A stretch of 64,000 bases of DNA from contig NZ_CP032418.1 of the NCBI RefSeq assembly GCF_003595195.1, positions 260,501-324,500 on the forward strand. Direction: 5' to 3'. Position numbers and translations under genes: made by a program. This DNA comes from Paenisporosarcina cavernae (GTDB lineage: Bacteria; Bacillota; Bacilli; Bacillales_A; Planococcaceae). The notes beneath the pieces are model-generated. The model worked only from the letters and a program-made list of their open reading frames with translations, searched no databases and was not told where the DNA came from. The stretch's first letter is position 1. Each line of letters starts with the position of its first letter. This document shows, piece after piece, positions 45,030 to 53,230 of this stretch.

Positions 45030-46456
45030 TGTTCCAACGCTTCTTTCTCCATAAACACATGCGGAGGAATAGAAATTCCGGATGACTCTAATCGTTCGTA
45101 AAACTTAGGTCGAACTCCTGTAGGCTTTAAGCGACCAATTATTTTCCCGTTGTCATCCACACCCGTTTGTTCATAGACAAAAACGTCTTGTAACACAATC
45201 ACGTCGCCTTCTAAGCCTTGAACTTCAGTGATATTGACAATTCGGCGTGTTCCATCCTTTAAACGAGATTGTTGAATGATGACATCCAATGCACCAGAAA
45301 TTTGATCGCGAATCGCGCGGATTGGCAAGTCAACACCTGCTAGAAGCACCATTGTTTCTAAACGGGAAATCATATCTCGCGGACTGTTGGAGTGACCTGT
45401 AGCAAGAGAGCCATCGTGACCCGTATTCATGGCTTGTAACATATCGAGTGCTTCTGCTCCACGAACTTCTCCAATCACAATTCTATCTGGTCGCATACGA
45501 AGCGAGTTTTTTACTAAATCTCGAATCGTGATGGCTCCTTTGCCTTCAATATTAGCAGGGCGAGATTCTAACGTGATGACATGGTCTTGTCCTAACTGTA
45601 GTTCCGCCGCATCTTCAATCGTCACAATGCGTTCGTCTCCAGGAATAAAACTAGATAACACATTGAGCGTCGTTGTTTTACCTGAACCTGTACCACCACT
45701 GACAAAAATATTTAACCTTGCCTTTACACACGCTTCAATGAATACTGCCATTTCTGGTGTGACTGTCCCGAATCCAATTAAGTCTTGAATTGTATAAGGG
45801 TCTTTCGAGAACTTTCGAATCGTAATTGTTGGTCCATTAAGCGCGAGTGGCGGAATGATCGCATTGACCCGTGACCCATCCGGTAGGCGTGCATCGACCA
45901 TCGGACTGCTTTCATCAATTCGTCTACCAATCGGTGCCACAATACGCTCAATGACATGTAGTACATGTTCATCATCACGGAACGTGACATCTGTTTTAAC
46001 GAGCATCCCATTTCGTTCGCAGTAAACACTATCCGGTCCATTAACCATGACTTCCGAAACAGATTCGTCTAACAGTAAAGGATTTATAGGTCCAAAACCC
46101 GTTAGTTCATTCACCAAATCAGCGATCATTTTCTTCCGGTCGACTAAGCGCCGGTAAGATTCATCTTCTTTGAGTAAATCATCCACGAGAGTGGCAATTT
46201 GTTGATCCAAGTCATCCGGATTTTCTTTCAAATCAATTGTCGCGACGATTTCTTTTTGAATTTCTTTCTTAAAAGCAAGTTCTTTTTCATGCTTCGGATT
46301 CGTTGCGGAAGGCGCCTTCGTCAAAAGGGGAGGGGAGGAAGGCGGTGTTGGTTTTTCTACGGTTAAGGTCGATTCTTGAATCGGTTGTTTTTTCGGTGTT
46401 TCCACACGAATCTCATCTTGTGGCTGTTTTTGATTTAAGCGATTTAATAAACTCAT
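45026..46456 (-). CDS. tadA: TadA/CpaF pilus assembly ATPase
   Basis: This 476-residue secretion ATPase of the type II/IV family has a proline-rich N-terminal tail, a domain with EVMVNGPDSVYCERNG, and an ATPase domain with Walker A SGGTGSGKTTTL, the Asp box DAAELQLGQDHVITLESRPAN, Walker B IVIGEVRGAEALDMLQAMNTGHDGS and the His box GHSNSPRDMISRLETM. It powers pilus assembly (and possibly retraction). All motifs are intact. Confidence 0.95.
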   Translation of the reverse strand: MSLLNRLNQKQPQDEIRVETPKKQPIQESTLTVEKPTPPSSPPLLTKAPSATNPKHEKELAFKKEIQKEIVATIDLKENPDDLDQQIATLVDDLLKEDESYRRLVDRKKMIADLVNELTGFGPINPLLLDESVSEVMVNGPDSVYCERNGMLVKTDVTFRDDEHVLHVIERIVAPIGRRIDESSPMVDARLPDGSRVNAIIPPLALNGPTITIRKFSKDPYTIQDLIGFGTVTPEMAVFIEACVKARLNIFVSGGTGSGKTTTLNVLSSFIPGDERIVTIEDAAELQLGQDHVITLESRPANIEGKGAITIRDLVKNSLRMRPDRIVIGEVRGAEALDMLQAMNTGHDGSLATGHSNSPRDMISRLETMVLLAGVDLPIRAIRDQISGALDVIIQQSRLKDGTRRIVNITEVQGLEGDVIVLQDVFVYEQTGVDDNGKIIGRLKPTGVRPKFYERLESSGISIPPHVFMEKEALEQ

Positions 46457-46469
46457 CCTCTAGCCCTCC

Positions 46470-47279
46470 TTACTTTTTAAATGGTAGCCATTTTTTCTTC
46501 TCACGATTACGACCTAAAGTAGGTTCTTCTTCATTTTTAGATAGAAGTCCAAGTGCTAACTGAACAATGTTTTTTGATAACTCCGAAGAGCTTCTTCTGC
46601 CGACCACTGGAATTCCGATATTCAACGATTTGCTAGCGAGTTTGAAATCGTTGCAAATGTATTCGACGGAGCCCATTTGAAGCATTTCCGGAATATCTTC
46701 GGCTTTTATTAAACCTTCCATATCATAGCGATTAATAATGAGCTGAATTTTGTTGGTGTACTCAAGTTGACGAAACGTATCAAGCAATTGTTTTGTATTC
46801 TTAAGAGCCGTCATATCTGGCGTTGTTACGACAAATATGTGATCAGCTACGTCTAAAATATCGAGAGTTGTTTCATGAAAGGCATATCCACAATCGACCA
46901 CTGTATAGTCATAGTGTTCTCGGAGCATCGAAATCGTTTTCTTTAGTACATCCGGAGTGACAAGCTCTGCTTGTTCAGGACGTTCAGGTGCTGCAAGCAC
47001 TTGAATGCCAGATTCATGAGGGGAAAGATAGTTGGAGATCATCGAATGGTCCATATCTGCTATGTTTTCAGCTACATCTTTTACTGTTACGGCAGCGTGT
47101 AAGTCGAGGGCAATCGCAATGTCTCCAAACTGCAATTTCCCATCCACTAATGTAATGGACAGGAATTTTTTTTGAAGAGCGATCGCTAAATTAGTTGCTA
47201 AAAACGTTTGCCCTACGCCACCTTTCGCGCTGACGAGTGCCACTACTTTTCCTGTTGTCATTGTATGGATTGCGTCCAT
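46470..47279 (-). CDS. cpaE: CpaE/TadZ-like ParA-family protein with altered Walker A
   Basis: This 269-residue MinD/ParA-like protein starts at the ATG 47279 behind AGGAGGTG. The deviant Walker A reads SAKGGVGQTFLATN: Lys19 at the start is kept, but the second lysine is Gln24. The later VVDCGYAFHETTLDILDVADHIFVVTTPD is the ParA-type Walker B region. TadZ/CpaE proteins localise the pilus machine and are often atypical ATPases. It lacks the N-terminal receiver-like domain of longer CpaE proteins. Confidence 0.88.
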   Translation of the reverse strand: MDAIHTMTTGKVVALVSAKGGVGQTFLATNLAIALQKKFLSITLVDGKLQFGDIAIALDLHAAVTVKDVAENIADMDHSMISNYLSPHESGIQVLAAPERPEQAELVTPDVLKKTISMLREHYDYTVVDCGYAFHETTLDILDVADHIFVVTTPDMTALKNTKQLLDTFRQLEYTNKIQLIINRYDMEGLIKAEDIPEMLQMGSVEYICNDFKLASKSLNIGIPVVGRRSSSELSKNIVQLALGLLSKNEEEPTLGRNREKKKWLPFKK

Positions 47280-47295
47280 ATTGGCACCTCCTAAC

Positions 47296-47964
47296 TTATT
47301 CGGAAACAATTTTCGAGTGGAGTGTTAAGTGTAAGGAGCCAGTAGTCATTGCATTGACGATTTTTTCGGCTTGTTCTTCCGTCATTTCAAGCGTCACAGC
47401 TGCATATTCCACTAACTCATCATTCTCTTCTCGAACTGTCATTTTTTGCCCAATTGCAAGAACTCGTATATCCTTAAATATGGTTTTCGTTTCTATGATT
47501 TCATTTGGTTTATTTCCCGTAACGAGTGTATGAATGACATCAATCGTGTCTTCCGCTTCGACTAGATTGGAAACAGATTGCACAATGTTCACGCCAATCG
47601 ATACCCCACGTTTACCAGGGGCGATTTTTTTGGAGAGCACCGCCGCTTCTTCTTCCTTTGATTGCACGCGGTGGGTAAGAATAACCTCACCAGGTTCCAT
47701 TTGTGCTGTCGCCATTTTCCCAACGACAAAATTGACATCCGTCACACTGGAATCATGTACTTGTGCTTCCGGAAGCTCTTTCGTTGTGACCATTTCAGAT
47801 GTTAGTTGCTCGTTCACTTGAATTTCTTTCGTCGCGACGACAACACGTTTCATCGCAACATCAATCGAATCCTCTTTTGATGATTCGGATAATGAAAAGA
47901 CGAAAATTACCGTCGTAATGAGTCCCATTAATATGGCTAAAATAACTAAAATTCTTGAATTCAC
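47296..47964 (-). CDS. cpaB: CpaB/RcpC family Flp pilus assembly protein
   Basis: This 222-residue protein has one N-terminal membrane helix (ILVILAILMGLITTVIFVFSL) and an extracytoplasmic part with a SAF-like domain (VVVATKEIQVNEQLTSEMVTTKEL) followed by a CpaB-type beta domain (IAPGKRGVSIGVNIVQSVSNLVEAEDTIDV). In Gram-negative systems it supports the secretin; there is no secretin here, so it may bind cell wall or pilus. Confidence 0.88.
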   Translation of the reverse strand: MNSRILVILAILMGLITTVIFVFSLSESSKEDSIDVAMKRVVVATKEIQVNEQLTSEMVTTKELPEAQVHDSSVTDVNFVVGKMATAQMEPGEVILTHRVQSKEEEAAVLSKKIAPGKRGVSIGVNIVQSVSNLVEAEDTIDVIHTLVTGNKPNEIIETKTIFKDIRVLAIGQKMTVREENDELVEYAAVTLEMTEEQAEKIVNAMTTGSLHLTLHSKIVSE

Positions 47965-47974
47965 TTGCCGTCAC

Positions 47975-48877
47975 CTACTCCACTAAACGTATTGTTAATG
48001 CACCATTATTTTCTAACGAATCATCCTCAAAACCTGTACCAACTCTGCGGAGAAACTTGCCTTTAATTGTTTTATCATTTGAATTCATCGGCTCTGAAAT
48101 ATAAAAGTAAGCAAACCCGACAATTTTCACTTGTTTCATTTGATTAGACTGAACATTGTACGGAACGTATACCGGAATAAGTAACACCCGAGGGCAATCG
48201 CGCTCATTTGGATCACTGCAAGAGTTCACCAGAATGTCGATGGCACTTTTCGTCGGTCCTGCAATATTCCCTGTTTGCGTGTCCACGATATCTCCGACTT
48301 TTAATTCCCCATCAAATCCATGGAGTAAATTATCTTCGTACAGTTTCGCGCCAGGACCTTCGAGTGCGAGAGCACCGAAGAAGCCCGTATCTACTCCCTC
48401 TTCATCTACTTTAAGCACGTATTCTTGGCCGAATACGAGAGGGATGGAATCATCAATACCAATCGGAGCCGCTCCGAATGCTCGAGACATAACACCAAGC
48501 TGTGCCTTACTACTCACGGAGACGTCCACCGATTCAACCCCAACGATTTTGGAGAAAAACAATTCCACAGGTTTAGTCAAAGACACTTTCACTGATTTTT
48601 TCAATTCGATATCCGTTGTTTGTAAGTAAGCCTCGGCATCATGTGCTTCTAAAATATCGTGTACTATGTCACGTGTTGGTTCTTCAGAGTCTCTCGTTAA
48701 TTCTTGGCCACCTGAAAGTACTGCAGCATTCGCCGCCTTTTGTAAATTCGATTTTGTTAAATAAAGATGACCACCATCCACCACGAGACCTGCAAAAGCG
48801 GTTAGGACGACAAACAAAAATGCAGAGGTGAGTACAATATTTCCTTTTTCATTTCTTAACACTTCCCGAATTCGCAT
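47975..48877 (-). CDS. TadG-like pilus assembly protein with N-terminal Tad domain
   Basis: This 300-residue protein has one membrane helix near the start (NIVLTSAFLFVVLTAFAGLVVDGGHLYL) and the conserved Tad motif KSNLQKAANAAVLSGGQEL. The large outer domain has no other recognisable fold but contains two Cys close together (NSCSDPNERDC). There is a prepilin-like GN at residue 12-13 but no Glu at +5. It probably is a minor or tip component. The gene order fits TadG. Confidence 0.8.
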   Translation of the reverse strand: MRIREVLRNEKGNIVLTSAFLFVVLTAFAGLVVDGGHLYLTKSNLQKAANAAVLSGGQELTRDSEEPTRDIVHDILEAHDAEAYLQTTDIELKKSVKVSLTKPVELFFSKIVGVESVDVSVSSKAQLGVMSRAFGAAPIGIDDSIPLVFGQEYVLKVDEEGVDTGFFGALALEGPGAKLYEDNLLHGFDGELKVGDIVDTQTGNIAGPTKSAIDILVNSCSDPNERDCPRVLLIPVYVPYNVQSNQMKQVKIVGFAYFYISEPMNSNDKTIKGKFLRRVGTGFEDDSLENNGALTIRLVE

Positions 48878-48886
48878 GATTTTTCC

Positions 48887-49270
48887 TCATTCCATTCGAA
48901 TTGTCGATTCTACTTGAATCGTTAACGGACCATTTAACACCGCTTCTGCAAGAGGCATCACAGGTTCAAATGGATACGATAACGTTAACGTGATGTAATC
49001 GCCGGATTCTCTCACCGCTTCAGAAGGGGAGATTGATACGGTAAGATCCGACCCATCACCAGCGGAAAAATGATCTTGTGCATATGTCGCCATCTCAGCA
49101 TCCGAATGACCGAAGCTACCAATTCGGACCGTTTCTTGTGCGGTGAAATGAAGGGTCGAATACGTATAAGCAACACGTCCAAGATCCACGATAAACAAAA
49201 TGAAAAGTAAAAAAACAGGAATGACTAACGCAAATTCGACGAGGGACTGCCCTTTTTCCTCGCGAATCAT
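48887..49270 (-). CDS. tadE: TadE family pseudopilin
   Basis: This 127-residue protein has a short leader and a prepilin-type site: EEKG then QSLVEF, so cleavage after Gly7 would leave Glu at +5. The hydrophobic stretch LVIPVFLLFILFIVDLG follows. TadE is a minor pseudopilin of Flp pili. It overlaps the prepilin peptidase gene by 4 bases. Confidence 0.88.
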   Translation of the reverse strand: MIREEKGQSLVEFALVIPVFLLFILFIVDLGRVAYTYSTLHFTAQETVRIGSFGHSDAEMATYAQDHFSAGDGSDLTVSISPSEAVRESGDYITLTLSYPFEPVMPLAEAVLNGPLTIQVESTIRME

Positions 49271-49782
49271 AAGCGAATCACTCCATGTGTGAAAAACGTG
49301 ATGAATGCGCCAGCGACAATTGCTACACCGTATGGAAACGCATTATTTTTTGAATGTGTACGAAACAAACTTAATTTCATCCGATACGTCATGAGAGAAG
49401 TGTGACCAAGTAAAAGTTTGGTTTGGCCAGAGCGAATAAGTCTTAAAGTAATAAGAATTGTAGCAATCACTGCTCCAACTATCGCCATGAAAATAGCGGT
49501 TGTCACAATAAAGGTAGGACCCATAAATGCGCCAATAACTGCCATGAGCTTTACATCTCCAGCTCCCATTCCTTTCATCACGTACGGAATGAATAAAATA
49601 GCAAAGCCTACAACAAATCCGAGTAGGCTTGTTGTAAGTCCTTGGAATCCTTCTTGCCATGTATTGCCGATTACAGCAATAAAAAAAGCAGGAAGCAACA
49701 CAGTATTATAGATTTTTCGGCTCTTCACGTCTGTGACAAACGAAATCACGAGGACGGTCATTAGAATGAATTCTAGTGGCAT
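49267..49782 (-). CDS. Prepilin peptidase, A24A/CpaA type
   Basis: This 171-residue membrane peptidase lacks the N-terminal methylase domain, as usual for TadV/CpaA. The two active aspartates are in SFVTDVKSRKIYN and GMGAGDVKLMAVIGAFMG (GxGD). It should process the Flp pilin and the TadE pseudopilin. Its start lies 335 bases behind the flp gene, with a repeat element in between, so it may have a lower transcript level. Confidence 0.93.
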   Translation of the reverse strand: MPLEFILMTVLVISFVTDVKSRKIYNTVLLPAFFIAVIGNTWQEGFQGLTTSLLGFVVGFAILFIPYVMKGMGAGDVKLMAVIGAFMGPTFIVTTAIFMAIVGAVIATILITLRLIRSGQTKLLLGHTSLMTYRMKLSLFRTHSKNNAFPYGVAIVAGAFITFFTHGVIRL

Positions 49783-49837
49783 GTGTTGTTCCTGCCTTTC
49801 TAAACATAGTTGTTAACTTCCCTTAAATCTTACGGTC

Positions 49838-49950
49838 CTTTAGTCGCTTTCCGGAGGCGCTGCCTCAGCCGCTTCCTTCGCGAGCTCAGTCCAGGGTCTT
49901 CAGCTAGCTGCCGCTTCGCTTTTCCTCGCGGCGTCGACTACATGACCGTT
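49838..49950. repeat. GC-rich intergenic repeat element, copy 2, inside the Tad operon
   Basis: Bases 49845-49875 match the reverse complement of 8754-8784 at 28 of 31 positions. The element is GC-rich, non-coding and flanked by a palindromic GTCGACTA. It stands in the 335-base gap (49783-50117) between flp and the prepilin peptidase gene. I see no other gene in this gap. Confidence 0.65.
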
Positions 49951-49994
49951 GGTAGAGTGAAAATTAGTTCTTGTTCACACTAGGAATTTATAGA

Positions 49995-50073
49995 TTTTTC
50001 GTTTCGACATGTAGACGACTCCAGGGGAATCGCGAAGGATTCGAAAGCGTCTGGAGGAATGAGAAACGAAAAA
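49995..50073. repeat. Long hairpin downstream of flp
   Basis: TTTTTCGTTTC (49995-50005) pairs with GAAACGAAAAA (50063-50073), then CTCCAG (50018-50023) with CTGGAG (50051-50056) and GAATC (50027-50031) with GATTC (50038-50042). It starts 45 bases past the pilin stop. It could terminate part of the transcripts or shield the pilin mRNA. Confidence 0.65.
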
Positions 50074-50117
50074 GTGTCAAAAGATATAAAATAAAATCAC
50101 ATTACAAATGAAAATTT

Positions 50118-50306
50118 CTATTCAGGAGTTCCTGTTGATGTTGAACTGAATTTACCAATTACTTCATTGAACTTATCAATAATCGCGTTTCCAAAAAGAA
50201 TAAGTACTGCTACTACTCCAATCGCGATTACGCCAAGTACTAATGCGTATTCAGCCATCCCTTGTCCTTCTTCTTCTTTCCAAAGTCCTTTTAAAAGATT
50301 CATCAT
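50118..50306 (-). CDS. flp: Flp family type IVb pilin
   Basis: This 62-residue prepilin has a short leader (KEEEG), then QGMAEYALVLGVIAIGVVAVLILF: cleavage after Gly14 would place Glu at +5 and Tyr at +6, the Flp signature. The mature pilin is about 48 residues with a Ser/Thr-rich tail. It overlaps the DUF192 gene stop by 4 bases and is the major subunit of the pilus. Confidence 0.95.
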   Translation of the reverse strand: MMNLLKGLWKEEEGQGMAEYALVLGVIAIGVVAVLILFGNAIIDKFNEVIGKFSSTSTGTPE

Positions 50307-50665
50307 GATGCTTTCTCTCCTTTTGGTTTAATATTTATAGGTTGTCCTTCTTGTAGCCCAAGTTCTTCAATTCTTCCAGCAGCAAGTTCTAAGACAGAGT
50401 ATGCTGATTCGAAATGTAGTCCGCGTTTGCCAGGGGAGACGAAATGCTCTAATCCAACAATACGGTTTTGTTTATCCAAATAGACGATATCGATTGGATA
50501 TTTCATAAAATACGTGTGAACAGAACGGCAAGGTTTAATGTGTATCCCAGAGTGTGGATCAAGCGATTTTGTGAAAAGCAGTCCTCGTAGCCTTTTAGGA
50601 AAGGAGTACGCTTTTTTAACATTTTTCGCGATGACATTCTCTGAATGGGATAATGTAGCGATCAA
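50303..50665 (-). CDS. DUF192 protein at the head of the Flp pilus operon
   Basis: This is a protein of about 120 residues, probably starting at the TTG at 50665 behind GGAGGTGAAATT; a longer frame runs through the terminator. The DUF192 core is RLRGLLFTKSLDPHSGIHIKPC, then SVHTYFMKYPIDIVYLDKQNRIVG, ending in VLELAAGRIEELGLQEGQ. The family is of unknown function and often is exported in other bacteria, but I see no signal peptide here. Its place as first gene of the riboswitch-controlled operon suggests a role in pilus biology. Confidence 0.85.
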   Translation of the reverse strand: MIATLSHSENVIAKNVKKAYSFPKRLRGLLFTKSLDPHSGIHIKPCRSVHTYFMKYPIDIVYLDKQNRIVGLEHFVSPGKRGLHFESAYSVLELAAGRIEELGLQEGQPINIKPKGEKAS

Positions 50666-50680
50666 AATTTCACCTCCAAC

Positions 50681-50719
50681 AAAAAAATGAACCCCACTCA
50701 TCCGAAAGTGGGGTTCATT
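50681..50719 (-). terminator. Riboswitch expression-platform terminator before the Flp operon
   Basis: On the minus strand AATGAACCCCACT (50719-50707) pairs perfectly with AGTGGGGTTCATT (50698-50686), loop TTCGGATG, followed by seven T residues. It ends about 20 bases before the TTG start of the DUF192 gene. Confidence 0.93.
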
Positions 50720-50784
50720 CGCGGACAGAAGGGTAGAAGACAACTAGTAGTTGTTTCAACCCAGGGTTTCGCGTTCCCAGTGCT

Positions 50785-50880
50785 TTCGGTAGCTGGCTGG
50801 CATCTGTATACTAAATACAGGAAGCCCCTTTAGCTTTGCGTCCCTGACTTTCATCAGGTTTGCCATTATCGAGAACCAGT
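50785..50880 (-). ncRNA. Cyclic-di-GMP-I (GEMM) riboswitch aptamer
   Basis: The minus-strand RNA has the GEMM-I landmarks in order: GGCAAACC (50864-50857), a GATGAAAGTC loop, GGGACGCAAAGC (50843-50832), then AAAGGGGCTTCC, a hairpin at 50825-50804 and the closing GCCAGCCAGCTACCG (50801-50787). The strong terminator at 50681-50719 lies behind it. The pair lies upstream of DUF192-flp-tad and should set transcription by cyclic-di-GMP level. The direction (on or off) needs an experiment. Confidence 0.9.
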
Positions 50881-51053
50881 AACGAAGTCCGTTACGTCTT
50901 TTCTCTTATTGACTATAATAGAGAGAGATTTGCTAGAATAAAATAGTCTTTGAGATGCTATTTTGATTTACCTAAATAGGTGGAAAGAAATGCGTGAAAA
51001 GTTATTTGTATGTATATATAATCACGACGATAGATAGAGGAGACAGGGAGAAT

Positions 51054-52355
51054 ATGAATCGAATCGTAAGAAGTTTAAAGGATGGGGTATGGGTTACTCC
51101 CGGTATTTATAGTTTCATTTCGTTACTTTTGGTAGCAATTTTTACAACGATTGATCATTTTTTTGATGAAATGGTGATGGCGCATGTTCCATCAATTTTT
51201 TTGACTTCTGCAAATTTAGGACAAACTATTTTAGGGGGATTATCTGCAGCATTATTAACGATGACGACCTTTACATTTTCGACCGTAATGGTTGTTATGA
51301 CGACGTATTCCTCTCAGTTTTCACCTAGAACATTAAAAAACTTTGTGCGCGATGCCATTGTTTGGCGTGTGATGGGAGTTTTTATGGGAGGGTTTATTTA
51401 TACGACGTTGTCCTTGTTGTTTATTCAAGAATCGAGCAGGGAACAGTCGTTTTTATCACCTGGTATAGGGATCGTGTATGCAATGGTATGTCTCATTTAC
51501 TTTGCGTTGTTTATTCATCATATTTCGCAAAATATGCAAGTAAATACATTAATTGAACACTTAGCAATAGAAGGTGAGTCATCCGTTAAACAGTATGAAC
51601 ATTGGACGCAGAACTTGCCGTTTGCTTCTGCTTATAATGCAGATACCACTCCGAAACGAAAAGCGACACCGCTGCTTGCAAGGCAAGACGGTTATTTGCA
51701 ATTCATTGAAATACAAGAAATGACGATGATTGCGAAAAAGTTAAATGGATTATTTATTGTGCAACGAAAAATAGGGGATTTTGTTTCTGCCAATACACCA
51801 GTCGTAATTTTATATACGGATGAAGACGTCGATAAGGATGCAATACACCCACGACTGTTTGTTGTCGGAAAAGAACGTGATACGCGACAAGATCCTGTCT
51901 TTGCGATACAGAAGATGGTGGAGGTTTCCCTTCGTGCCATCTCACCAGCAATTAACGACCCAAATACGGCCATTCATAATATTCACCAGTTTGGACGCTT
52001 GTTAGGGTCGTATAGTCAATTACCGCGAGAAGAGTTTATATTTTTAGATGAAGACAAAGTAGAACGTGTTATGTTGTCGATTCATACCTTTGAGGAGATG
52101 TTATACCATACATTTTATCAATTGAGTCATTATGCGAGAGAAGATATTTCCGTATTATCCGCTATGACAGAAACGCTCATAGTAGCTGCTGAGTCAGCAC
52201 CAGTAGAAGCAAAAAAAGATATATGGACGGTGCAAATGTATTTAATAGAAAGCATTGATTTCTCTAGCTTACAAACATTAGATCGGCAATATTTTCAACT
52301 GAAGATTAACCGATTAGCTCGTTCTGTGGGAGAGCAACCGATTAAATTTTCATAA
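51054..52355 (+). CDS. DUF2254 membrane protein
   Basis: This 433-residue protein begins with a hydrophobic N-terminal third of four helices (about residues 15-170, with GGLSAALLTMTTFTFSTVMVVMTTYSSQFSPR). The second half is cytosolic and contains VEVSLRAISPAINDPNTAIHNIHQFGRLL, the most conserved part of DUF2254, of unknown function. The ATG at 51054 is preferred; the longer frame starts within the region upstream of the riboswitch promoter. It is divergent from the pilus operon. Confidence 0.87.
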   Translation: MNRIVRSLKDGVWVTPGIYSFISLLLVAIFTTIDHFFDEMVMAHVPSIFLTSANLGQTILGGLSAALLTMTTFTFSTVMVVMTTYSSQFSPRTLKNFVRDAIVWRVMGVFMGGFIYTTLSLLFIQESSREQSFLSPGIGIVYAMVCLIYFALFIHHISQNMQVNTLIEHLAIEGESSVKQYEHWTQNLPFASAYNADTTPKRKATPLLARQDGYLQFIEIQEMTMIAKKLNGLFIVQRKIGDFVSANTPVVILYTDEDVDKDAIHPRLFVVGKERDTRQDPVFAIQKMVEVSLRAISPAINDPNTAIHNIHQFGRLLGSYSQLPREEFIFLDEDKVERVMLSIHTFEEMLYHTFYQLSHYAREDISVLSAMTETLIVAAESAPVEAKKDIWTVQMYLIESIDFSSLQTLDRQYFQLKINRLARSVGEQPIKFS

Positions 52356-52406
52356 ATAGATAGGCAAAGGGATTGGAAGAATTCTTCGTGTTCATTTGTC
52401 ATCATC

Positions 52407-52444
52407 AAAAAAGCGAGAGCACCGCTAGACGGTGCCTCGCTTTA
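52407..52444. terminator. Bidirectional terminator between the DUF2254 and GNAT genes
   Basis: AAAGCGAG plus GCACCG (52410-52424) pairs with CGGTGC plus CTCGCTTT (52430-52443), with one bulged A and an A/T flank on both sides. Confidence 0.88.
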
Positions 52445-53032
52445 TTTAGTAACTGCTATTGAATCTAAAATATCTTCGCGTTCTTTATCTTTCGAGTGGA
52501 ATTCTAATACTTCTTCCGTAGGATCGTATGATTCACCATAGAATTTTTCATCTTTAAATGTGTGAATGTTTTCATACGTCCATTTCATCGCTTCGTAAAT
52601 TTCTTCTTCTGGTTGGTTCGTAGGCGACCAATAGAGAATTTCCATCGCATTGTTTTCACCAGTGGCTAATGAACGACGGTTATACCCGATACGAGAAGCG
52701 TGCTGGAAACCTTCGCGTGCATAAAAACGTAAACGTTTTTCCGTATCTGTATCTTCATAATTAACAGGCTCAACTTCTAATAAAATAGCCTTATTTTTTT
52801 CTTTAAGCTTGTTTAATAGTTTTTTGCCTAAGCCTTCTCCTCGTGCTTCTTTCGAAACAAAAAGATAATCGACAAAAGTAAAATTTTCAAATTCAACATA
52901 CATCAAGACATGCTTTGGACCTTCATCTTTAATGTAATATTCACCTTTTTCTTTTAATAACGTTTCCATGTGTTCTTGAGATTTCATTTCTTCAACAGGA
53001 AAATATTGATTTAACTTTTCATACCAGTTCAT
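52442..53032 (-). CDS. GNAT family N-acetyltransferase
   Basis: This 196-residue protein carries the acetyl-CoA motif VSKEARGEGLGKKLLNKLKEKNK (residues about 64-80) and the ERLRFYAREGFQ end typical of the GNAT fold. The substrate is unknown. The start is the ATG at 53032, behind GGAAGGAG. It is a single gene. Confidence 0.85.
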   Translation of the reverse strand: MNWYEKLNQYFPVEEMKSQEHMETLLKEKGEYYIKDEGPKHVLMYVEFENFTFVDYLFVSKEARGEGLGKKLLNKLKEKNKAILLEVEPVNYEDTDTEKRLRFYAREGFQHASRIGYNRRSLATGENNAMEILYWSPTNQPEEEIYEAMKWTYENIHTFKDEKFYGESYDPTEEVLEFHSKDKEREDILDSIAVTK

Positions 53033-53230
53033 ATAGTGGGTCTCCTTCCAAAAATCGTTGTTTTTGCCTGGAGTGTTTGTTTTTGGGGGTAAAGATGAGG
53101 AACAAAGTAGGCGTGAAAAAACCCTCGGTTATATATATACCCGTTCTAGCCTAACATAAACATAAAATTTGTGAAAACTTTTCCACTATTTCATCGTATA
53201 CTTAGAAAAGAGAGGAGCACGAATACAACT

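Noticed and set aside
48156-48629. Long plus-strand frame opposite the TadG-like gene (157 codons)
   Set aside because: It is antisense to a well-supported operon gene and is rich in Ser/Pro, as shadow frames are.
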